A stretch of 7,974 bases of DNA from the NCBI GenBank assembly GCA_029933275.1, contig JAOZOM010000075.1, positions 1 to 7,974 on the forward strand. Direction: 5' to 3'. Below the pieces are notes generated by a model. The model did no database searches. It saw nothing but the letters and a program-made list of their open reading frames with translations, and was not told the origin of the DNA. The position numbers were made by a program, and so were the translations under genes. Origin of the DNA: Anaerolineales bacterium. Its GTDB lineage: Bacteria; Chloroflexota; Anaerolineae; Anaerolineales; Villigracilaceae. Below are positions 1 to 4,964 of this stretch, piece after piece. Each line of letters opens with the position of its first letter. The stretch's first letter is position 1.

Positions 1-542
1 GTTATACGATTGGCAAAAACGCGACCGATAGCGCAATGATTATTGACGCGATGGATATTCTCCACTCTGAACATGTGAGCGGATTTTGTCTCGTCTCCAG
101 CGATAGCGACTATACGCGTTTAGCTACCCGTATCCGTGAGGCTGGGATTTTCGTCATGGGCATCGGCGAAAAGAAGACCCCCAGACCTTTTGTCAACGCC
201 TGCGATCTTTTTGTTTTCACCGAAAATCTGGCTCCCAAAAAGAAACCGGCTCTCCGAACGCGTACCAGTAGCTCTAAGCAAAAGAAAACACCGAAACCTG
301 TCGTAGACCCAGAGCCAATTCCATTGCTCAAGCAGGCATTTGAGATTGCTGTCCGTGAAGATGGGTGGGCATCTATGGCAATGCTCGGCAATGCGCTCTA
401 CCAAATTGATCCCAGCTTTGATCCGCGCACTTATGGGCATGGTCAACTCTCGAGATTAATTGGAAAATATAAAAAATACTTTGAGTTACGCACTCAAGAT
501 AGCAACGGCACGACTTTATTCCATGTGAAATTGAAGGAATAA
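1..542 (+). CDS. NYN-domain (LabA/DUF88-like) protein with C-terminal OST-HTH/LOTUS domain, 5' end cut by window
   Basis: The reading frame is open from the window's left edge (first full codon at 3), so the gene starts upstream; the ATG at 36 is internal to the domain. About 179 residues are visible. Residues 1-65 are the second half of a NYN (PIN-like) nuclease fold: GKNATDSA with D9, then IDAMD, then the SSDSDYTRLATR motif with acidic D34 and D36, then GEKKTP and FVNACD. These match the family's conserved metal-binding region; the first catalytic Asp strand lies outside the window. Residues ~70-105 form a basic Lys/Pro-rich linker. Residues ~106-172 look like an OST-HTH/LOTUS RNA-binding domain ending in YGHGQLSRLIGKYKKYFELR. 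Family members are presumed RNases or RNA-binding regulators; the target is unknown. The gene converges on the glycosyltransferase gene and ends just before a shared terminator. Confidence 0.86.
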   Translation, partial: YTIGKNATDSAMIIDAMDILHSEHVSGFCLVSSDSDYTRLATRIREAGIFVMGIGEKKTPRPFVNACDLFVFTENLAPKKKPALRTRTSSSKQKKTPKPVVDPEPIPLLKQAFEIAVREDGWASMAMLGNALYQIDPSFDPRTYGHGQLSRLIGKYKKYFELRTQDSNGTTLFHVKLKE

Positions 543-552
543 AAGTTGCCTC

Positions 553-576
553 ACGCAAAGACGAGAAGACGCTAAG
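553..576. repeat. Three degenerate tandem octamers (ACGCWAAG-like)
   Basis: Directly after the NYN gene stop codon lie ACGCAAAG, ACGAGAAG and ACGCTAAG head to tail (553-560, 561-568, 569-576). Each differs from the consensus ACGC(A/T)AAG at no more than two positions. I recall GCAAAGACGCAAAG-like intergenic repeats in several bacterial phyla, but I cannot check that here. No coding or hairpin role is visible. Confidence 0.5.
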
Positions 577-584
577 AAAAAACA

Positions 585-620
585 AAAAAACGAGATGGTC
601 TAAAAACCATCTCGTTTTTT
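585..620. terminator. Bidirectional intrinsic terminator between convergent genes
   Basis: A perfect stem pairs 585-599 with 606-620 around a 6-base loop (600-605). The core is ACGAGATGGT/ACCATCTCGT, flanked by an A-run on the left (584-590) and a T-run on the right (615-620). It therefore works as stem plus U-tract on both strands. It ends the plus-strand NYN gene and, read on the minus strand, the glycosyltransferase gene whose stop is at 658-660. Confidence 0.88.
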
Positions 621-657
621 CTTTCTACTCTTGTCACCCTTGTCATCTTTGAAGCCT

Positions 658-1896
658 TTACTTCCCCTGTACCTCTTCATAAACCTCTATAATTTTCGCA
701 GCAATCTTCTCCCACGCATACTCTTTCGCGTAGTTGGCGGCGTTTTTTCCCATTTTTTTCCTCAACTCTCGATCTCCCAATAACGCGCTCAGTTTCTCTG
801 CTAAGACTTCGGGCGAATCAAAGGGGATATGGAAGCCCGTTTTGCCATCTTTGACCAAATACGCCAACCCGCCTACTTGTGAAGCGATAACGGGAGTTCC
901 GCAAGCCATCGCCTCCAAAGCTACCATCCCAAAAGATTCGTAATGCGATGGCATCAATAAAACCTCTGCCGCCGAATAATAATAGGGGAGCGTATCCTGC
1001 GCGCGTTTTCCCAAAAAAAGAGTCATTCGTCCCAAACAAAGCTCATCGCATAAGCCTTGTAGATGTGTCATCTCCTCTGTCATTTCTGCTGGCGCGGCAT
1101 CCGGCTCCCCGCCAATAATCGCCACATAAAAGGGATGTTTTGCATCGTGTATCCCCATCATAGCGACGGCTTTCATTAAGGTATCAATCCCTTTTAGCGG
1201 CTCAATTCTGCCCACAAAAAGCCCCATACAATCATCTGGAGAAACACCGATATAATCGCGCGCTTCATCTTCTGGGATGGGATAAAAATGCTCTGTATCT
1301 ACACCGGGCGGGATGATGATCATCTTGCTCGCGTTTGCCTGATACAAAAATTGAAGCTGGGATTTTTCCGCGGGCGTGGCGACAATGATCCGATCCGCGC
1401 GTGCGAGGACTTGCTTCTCACCATCAACGCGATACGGTCCCTCGCGTTCTTCGTCATTTCGCGCAATCCGATTCTTCATCGCGCCCAAAGTGTGGAACAT
1501 GTGAACAATCGGCACATCCCAAGCATCTTTCAGCATCCCTGCTGCGATGCCAGACATCCAATAATGAGAGTGAATTAGATCATAGTGTAGGTTTTTTTCT
1601 GCGGCAAACTGCCGAATGCCCGCAACAAAGTCGGGGATATGCTCAACAAGTTCCACTTTCGGGAGCGGCACCTCCGCCCCCGCGGGAATGTGGACAACGC
1701 GATTGCCGAATCCCAGATCATGCAAAACGTGTGGCACATGATCATCCTGCGAACGCGTAAAAACATCCACATGGATGCCCATCCGCCCGAGTTGACGCGT
1801 CAAATCTCGAACGTAGACATTCATCCCGCCGGTGTCTTTGCCGCCCAAAGTGGCGAGGGGGCAGGTGTGATAAGAAAGCATCGCTACTCGGAGCAT
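658..1896 (-). CDS. Family 4 glycosyltransferase (GT-B fold), MshA/sucrose-phosphate-synthase-like
   Basis: The 412-residue protein has the usual length of a complete GT4 enzyme. The N-terminal domain begins MLRVAMLSYHTCPLA and has a GGMNVYV loop (residues 23-29), the IHSHYW stretch with H110/H111, and an FHTLGAMKN segment, all strongly reminiscent of MshA-type enzymes. The PPGVD linker (196-200) leads to the C-terminal nucleotide-sugar domain, with VGRIEPLKG (R230, K235) and the EX7E motif E320...E328 followed by ACGTPVIAS. It should transfer a sugar from a nucleotide donor with retention of configuration, in the cytoplasm; no signal peptide or membrane helix is seen. The acceptor is not determinable. 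No other mycothiol gene is nearby, so mshA is not assigned. The start is supported by AAGAAAGG four bases upstream (1901-1908, minus strand). The gene stands alone, divergent from the tRNA. Confidence 0.9.
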   Translation of the reverse strand: MLRVAMLSYHTCPLATLGGKDTGGMNVYVRDLTRQLGRMGIHVDVFTRSQDDHVPHVLHDLGFGNRVVHIPAGAEVPLPKVELVEHIPDFVAGIRQFAAEKNLHYDLIHSHYWMSGIAAGMLKDAWDVPIVHMFHTLGAMKNRIARNDEEREGPYRVDGEKQVLARADRIIVATPAEKSQLQFLYQANASKMIIIPPGVDTEHFYPIPEDEARDYIGVSPDDCMGLFVGRIEPLKGIDTLMKAVAMMGIHDAKHPFYVAIIGGEPDAAPAEMTEEMTHLQGLCDELCLGRMTLFLGKRAQDTLPYYYSAAEVLLMPSHYESFGMVALEAMACGTPVIASQVGGLAYLVKDGKTGFHIPFDSPEVLAEKLSALLGDRELRKKMGKNAANYAKEYAWEKIAAKIIEVYEEVQGK

Positions 1897-1897
1897 T

Positions 1898-1926
1898 TTG
1901 CCTTTCTTTTTCTAGGTAGTTATAAT
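1898..1926 (+). promoter_or_regulatory. Sigma-70-type promoter for tRNA-Thr
   Basis: TTGCCT (1898-1903) and a perfect TATAAT (1921-1926) are separated by 17 bases. The predicted start near 1933 is about 15 bases before the mature tRNA 5' end, a normal short 5' leader for RNase P removal. The -35 box overlaps the ribosome binding site region of the divergent glycosyltransferase gene. Confidence 0.72.
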
Positions 1927-1945
1927 ATAATCTTGCCGCTGTAAA
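1919..1945 (-). promoter_or_regulatory. Possible weak promoter for the glycosyltransferase gene
   Basis: On the minus strand TTTACA (1940-1945) and TATAAC (1919-1924) are 15 bases apart, which is shorter than ideal. Transcription would start near 1912 and leave a very short leader before the ribosome binding site at 1901-1908. The -10 box overlaps that of the divergent tRNA promoter. This is the only candidate I see. Confidence 0.3.
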
Positions 1946-1947
1946 AC

Positions 1948-2020
1948 GCCACCGTAGCTCAGTTGGTAGAGCAGACGCTTCGTAAGCGCCAGGTCATGGG
2001 TTCGACTCCCATCGGTGGCT
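1948..2020 (+). tRNA. tRNA-Thr, anticodon CGT (reads ACG)
   Basis: A full cloverleaf can be folded by eye. The acceptor GCCACCG/CGGTGGC (1948-1954 with 2013-2019) is perfect. The D arm is GCTC/GAGC with loop AGTTGGTA. The anticodon arm is GACGC/GCGCC with loop TTCGTAA (1979-1985), giving anticodon CGT at 1981-1983. The variable loop is AGGTC and the T arm is ATGGG-TTCGACT-CCCAT. The discriminator is T2020; CCA is not encoded and must be added after transcription. The anticodon stem carries an A-C mismatch at position 28-42 (A1975, C1989), while the rest is well paired. Identity as Thr rests on the anticodon and general likeness to bacterial tRNA-Thr. Confidence 0.96.
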
Positions 2021-2025
2021 CAGAA

Positions 2026-2040
2026 ATACTCTCGGAGTAT
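2026..2040 (+). other. Small hairpin directly after the tRNA
   Basis: ATACTC (2026-2031) pairs perfectly with GAGTAT (2035-2040) around a TCG loop, five bases after the tRNA discriminator. It lies between the mature 3' end and the terminator. It may serve as a 3' trailer structure that guides end processing, but that role is only inferred. Confidence 0.4.
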
Positions 2041-2045
2041 AATGC

Positions 2046-2078
2046 AGAGACTGAGCAAAATGCTTGGTCTCTTTTTTT
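2046..2078 (+). terminator. Intrinsic terminator of the tRNA-Thr transcript
   Basis: AGAGACTGAGCA (2046-2057) pairs with TGCTTGGTCTCT (2061-2072), 12 base pairs including two G-T wobbles, around an AAA loop. Seven Ts follow at 2072-2078. It ends the tRNA unit 47 bases before the flavoprotein start codon, so that gene needs its own promoter or depends on read-through. Confidence 0.87.
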
Positions 2079-2124
2079 ATCCTTTTTTGCTTTAGCTGTT
2101 GTCCTCGGCGGTGAAACTTAATCT

Positions 2125-3330
2125 ATGCCCTCAAAAGATGCCTCCATAATTATCATTGGCGCAGGTCCTGCCGGTCTTATCGCCGCGGAGACTTTGCTCG
2201 CACGCGGTGTGCAGGTCAATATCTACGATGCCATGCCCTCGGCAGGACGTAAATTTCTTCTCGCGGGCAAGGGTGGATTAAACCTCACACATAGTGAAGA
2301 ATACGAAAAGTTCATCTCACGTTATGGGGAGCAGAGTGAAACTCTAAAACCTTATTTGGATGCTTTTACGCCGCAAAATTTACGCGATTGGGCGCAAGAG
2401 CTCGGAATTGAGACTTTCATCGGATCATCAGGGCGCGTTTTCCCAAAGGGGATGGGGGCGATGCCGCTTTTAACTGCGTGGCTCGCGCGTTTGCGAAACT
2501 TGGGTGCCATCTTTCATTTTAGACATCGTTGGTTGGGCTGGGGAGCTGAGAATGCGCTTCGCTTTGATACAGTTGATGGTGAAATTTTAACGGAATCGGA
2601 TGGGGTCATTCTCGCGCTCGGAGGCGGTAGCAGACCCAAAACAGGTTCGAACGCGGCGTGGATTCCCATCCTAGCCGCACACGGGGTGAAGATTAATCCC
2701 CTCAAAGCATCCAATTGCGGATTTGATATCGCATGGTCGGAGCATATCAAAAATCGCTTCGCAGGAGAACCTATAAAAACAGTTGTTTTATCATTTGGGG
2801 GAGAAAGCAAAAAAGGCGAATTTGTGCTAAGCGAAAATGGCGTAGAAGGAAGTTTGATTTATGCGTTTTCGGCAAAATTACGAGATGAAATAGAAAAAAT
2901 AGGTTTTGCAGAAATTCAACTCGATTTAACCCCCGATTTTTCAGCAGAAAAATTATTAAAATTACTTTCTCAATCGCGTGGCTCTCGCTCTATGGCGAGT
3001 TTTCTCAAAAGGCAGATGAAGCTATCGGGCGCAAAAGCCAACCTGATTTGGGAAGTTTTACCGCGTGAAAAATGGAACGATTCTGCCGAGTTGAGCAAAA
3101 TTATAAAATCTTTGCCGCTCAAATTAATTGCGCCGCGCCCCCTCGAAGAGGCAATCAGTAGTGCGGGCGGGGTAAGTTTTGAGGCGTTAGACGAAAATTT
3201 GATGCTAAAAGAAATTTCTGGCGTTTTTTGTGCCGGAGAAATGCTCGATTGGGAAGCACCTACGGGAGGCTATTTGCTCACGGCTTGTTTCGCTACGGGA
3301 AAAGCAGCGGCGGAGGGGGCGTTGCGATAA
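2125..3330 (+). CDS. HI0933/BaiN-like FAD-dependent oxidoreductase (TIGR03862-type flavoprotein)
   Basis: The 401-residue protein carries an N-terminal Rossmann dinucleotide-binding motif GAGPAG (residues 12-17) with the acidic D35 at the end of the second strand. It is followed by GRKFLLAGKGGLNLTHS (41-57), the hallmark block of the HI0933-like family in the form typical of the TIGR03862 branch. The ALGGGSRPKTGS segment lies mid-protein. The C-terminal FAD-contact region (about 365-397) reads CAGEMLDWEAPTGGYLLTACFATGKAA. Length is normal and no key motif is missing. It is expected to be a soluble cytoplasmic flavoenzyme; the reaction of this branch is unknown to me. The start ATG at 2125 has only a weak GGTGAAA (2110-2116) upstream. 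No terminator of its own is visible after the stop, so its transcript may run to the one at 3507-3539. The stretch 2770-2970 is more A/T-rich than neighbouring genes. Confidence 0.9.
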   Translation: MPSKDASIIIIGAGPAGLIAAETLLARGVQVNIYDAMPSAGRKFLLAGKGGLNLTHSEEYEKFISRYGEQSETLKPYLDAFTPQNLRDWAQELGIETFIGSSGRVFPKGMGAMPLLTAWLARLRNLGAIFHFRHRWLGWGAENALRFDTVDGEILTESDGVILALGGGSRPKTGSNAAWIPILAAHGVKINPLKASNCGFDIAWSEHIKNRFAGEPIKTVVLSFGGESKKGEFVLSENGVEGSLIYAFSAKLRDEIEKIGFAEIQLDLTPDFSAEKLLKLLSQSRGSRSMASFLKRQMKLSGAKANLIWEVLPREKWNDSAELSKIIKSLPLKLIAPRPLEEAISSAGGVSFEALDENLMLKEISGVFCAGEMLDWEAPTGGYLLTACFATGKAAAEGALR

Positions 3331-3354
3331 TTTTTTGGAAAATAGAAAAATTCC

Positions 3355-3383
3355 TTGACGCTCCCCGCTCTGAATGGTATAGT
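3355..3383 (+). promoter_or_regulatory. Strong sigma-70-type promoter of the attenuator-aminotransferase operon
   Basis: TTGACG (3355-3360) and TATAGT (3378-3383) each differ from consensus at one base and are exactly 17 bases apart. Start of transcription is expected near 3390-3392. The promoter lies just after the flavoprotein stop codon and faces the leader ORF. Confidence 0.82.
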
Positions 3384-3393
3384 TTTGCTCGTT

Positions 3394-3483
3394 ATGAAAC
3401 CTTTCCTCCGCACTAATATTACCCGCAATACAACTACTCGTACTCGTTACGGGATGTTGGCGCGTAGCTACAGGCGGAAGTAA
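3394..3483 (+). CDS. Thr/Arg-rich 29-residue leader peptide (putative)
   Basis: ATG at 3394 opens 29 codons ending in TAA at 3481-3483. The peptide begins MKPFLRTNITRN and continues TTTRTRYGMLARSYRRK. It holds six Thr and seven Arg, with a dense run TTTRTR at codons 13-18 (3430-3447). It is not similar to any protein I know. Its position is that of an attenuation leader peptide: just after a strong promoter, before a terminator, then the biosynthetic-looking genes. The predicted transcription start is only about three bases before the ATG, so it would be translated as a nearly leaderless mRNA. No Shine-Dalgarno is visible. The Thr codons are ACT, ACC and ACA, never ACG. The alternative is that 3391-3539 is a noncoding RNA and the ORF is chance. 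Confidence 0.55.
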   Translation: MKPFLRTNITRNTTTRTRYGMLARSYRRK

Positions 3484-3539
3484 AGAAATTCTCTCTTAGC
3501 AAAACCAAAACGTCCCGAATTTATCGGGACGTTTTTTTT
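3422..3539 (+). promoter_or_regulatory. Putative transcription attenuator with competing hairpins
   Basis: Three segments can pair in exclusive ways. CGGGATGTT (3450-3458) pairs over nine positions (one G-T) with AACGTCCCG (3509-3517), which is the 5' arm of the terminator, so it is an antiterminator. CCCGCAA (3422-3428) pairs with TTACGGG (3447-3453), six of seven positions, which would mask the antiterminator. The Thr/Arg run of the leader ORF (3430-3447) forms the loop of that masking hairpin. A ribosome stalled at the early codons of the run would cover 3422-3428 and leave 3450-3458 free, favouring read-through into the aminotransferase gene; smooth translation would favour termination. 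Seen: the pairings. Inferred: the mechanism. No T-box consensus is present. Confidence 0.5.
3507..3539 (+). terminator. Intrinsic terminator/attenuator upstream of the aminotransferase gene
   Basis: AAAACGTCCCGA (3507-3518) pairs perfectly with TCGGGACGTTTT (3524-3535) around an ATTTA loop, followed by an eight-T tract (3532-3539). It is one of the strongest terminators in the window. It lies 31 bases before the aminotransferase start codon and after the promoter at 3355-3383, which makes a regulatory role likely. Otherwise the operon would be shut off from its only visible promoter. Confidence 0.88.
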
Positions 3540-3570
3540 ATATGCACCCTCGCGATGAAAAGGAGAAAAA

Positions 3571-4887
3571 ATGCCCAAACTTGCATCCCCCGACCAGCCC
3601 CTCTATGTTGTTCCGCAGGAGAATCTCATTCCCGCTAGTGACCATCTCTCAAAAATGGCGGTGATTCCCTCCTCGCGGATGTTCATGATTAAGAAATTGC
3701 TCAAAACGTACCAGAAAAATCATCCCGAAGCACCGGTTTACGATGCCTCGCAAGGGGATGGTGGCGCGAGTTTGCCCGGTACGCCCCCTGAAATTTTAGA
3801 ACGTGCCGCAAAAATGCAGATGGATCACGGAACCGGCTACGATGCGCCTTTTGGGACAGCGAAATTCCGCGAAACTGTTGCTGAGAAGTATTGGGGCTTC
3901 GCTCCTGACCTTGGGCTTGCTCCCGCTAATATAGTCGCGACGGTGGGAGGACGCGACGCGCTCGTTAAAGTCTACGAAGCGATGCTTTCCCTCGGCTACG
4001 GGCGGCAGGGAGACGCATTGCTTGTCTCCCGCGTTCCGTGGATTTCCTATAATTGGGGTCCCTACGGCGTAGGTGCAAACGTCATGCTCGCCCCCGGTCT
4101 CGAAGAAGAAGGCTGGACATATAGCGCAGAAGGAATTCAAGCCAGCGTAGATTTTGCTGCAAAATCGGGACGGAAAATCGCGGGAATGGTCATTACCAAC
4201 CCCGATAATCCGACCGGACAGACGATTTCTGTCGAAAAACAAGTCGCATTGGGAAAAGTCGCGCTTAAGGCGGGCGTTGCTTTTGTGCTTTACGACTGGA
4301 TTTATCATCAAGTTACCGATGAGGAACCGATGGATATTAACGCTTTTGTCCGCGAGTTTACGCCCGTAGAGCGCGAGCGGATCATTTTCCTTGATGGGCT
4401 GACAAAAAGTTTGGGTGCCTCGAATGTGCGGAGCGCGCATCTCGTTGCGCCGGAGAAGATGGCGAAATTTATTAGTGCGCGCGCCTCGCATAATGTTATC
4501 CCTTCTTTTTATAGTCTTGCCGTAGCAATGGCGGCATACGAAATGGGATATAAAGAAGCCAGTCGCTCGATTATTGAGCCGACCAATGCCAGTCGTAAAG
4601 TTTTACGCGCCTTTTTAGATAAAAATGGCTTTAAATATATTATGGGAAAAGGCTATTATGCCTTCATCCATATAGGGGAATGGCTCAAGGCTAAAGGGTG
4701 GGAAGATAGCGAGGCTCTCGGTCAGTATCTCTCCGAAGAGTACGGCGTAGCGACTGTGCCGGGTGTTTATTTCTCGCCTTATGGCGGAGAGTGGTTGCGT
4801 TTCTCTTATGCTACGCCGCCAGAACGTACACAAGGCGCGGCAGGGAGGGTCTTGGCTGGGTTGAAAGCGTTAAAGGATGCAGTATGA
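3571..4887 (+). CDS. Class I/II (fold type I) PLP-dependent aminotransferase
   Basis: The 438-residue protein has the full set of class I/II features. YDASQGDGG near residue 57 opens the domain and HGTGYDAPFG precedes the cofactor region. NPDNPTGQ (210-217) carries the PLP-contacting Asn, and YDWIYH (241-246) has D242 and Y245. The PLP lysine is K279 in DGLTKSLG, and the carboxylate-binding Arg is R410 in EWLRFSYA. It should move an amino group between an amino acid and a 2-oxo acid in the cytoplasm; the substrate is not readable from sequence. The start is fixed by AAAGGAG (3559-3565), five bases before ATG. It is the first main gene after the attenuator, and the ligase-peptidase gene follows after 77 bases with no terminator between, so the two are probably co-transcribed. 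Length is slightly above the usual 390-400, with an N-terminal extension of about 25 residues. Confidence 0.92.
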   Translation: MPKLASPDQPLYVVPQENLIPASDHLSKMAVIPSSRMFMIKKLLKTYQKNHPEAPVYDASQGDGGASLPGTPPEILERAAKMQMDHGTGYDAPFGTAKFRETVAEKYWGFAPDLGLAPANIVATVGGRDALVKVYEAMLSLGYGRQGDALLVSRVPWISYNWGPYGVGANVMLAPGLEEEGWTYSAEGIQASVDFAAKSGRKIAGMVITNPDNPTGQTISVEKQVALGKVALKAGVAFVLYDWIYHQVTDEEPMDINAFVREFTPVERERIIFLDGLTKSLGASNVRSAHLVAPEKMAKFISARASHNVIPSFYSLAVAMAAYEMGYKEASRSIIEPTNASRKVLRAFLDKNGFKYIMGKGYYAFIHIGEWLKAKGWEDSEALGQYLSEEYGVATVPGVYFSPYGGEWLRFSYATPPERTQGAAGRVLAGLKALKDAV

Positions 4888-4964
4888 TGAATGCAGAATG
4901 TAATTAAACGGAAGCAAGCCCAAAACACGCGCGGCGGTTCTTTATCCACTAGAAGGAGCAAAAT

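Noticed and set aside
658..1896. Assigning the glycosyltransferase as MshA of mycothiol synthesis
   Set aside because: The GGMNVYV, SHYW and HTL blocks are MshA-like, but they are shared with sucrose-phosphate-synthase-like GT4 enzymes. No mshB, mshC or mshD neighbour is present, and the host does not look actinobacterial.
3331..3354. Terminator for the flavoprotein gene
   Set aside because: Only GGAA/TTCC can pair around a ten-base A-rich loop and there is no T-run after it; too weak to call.
3391..3540. T-box riboswitch upstream of the aminotransferase gene
   Set aside because: The conserved T-box sequence that pairs with the tRNA end is absent and the leader is short. The short ORF with competing hairpins explains the region better.
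3796..4491. Long open frame on the minus strand (231 codons) inside the aminotransferase gene
   Set aside because: It is antisense to a gene with intact catalytic motifs, has no ribosome binding site or recognisable domain, and reads as a shadow of codon bias. The same holds for the other antisense or shifted frames within the ligase-peptidase and glycosyltransferase genes.
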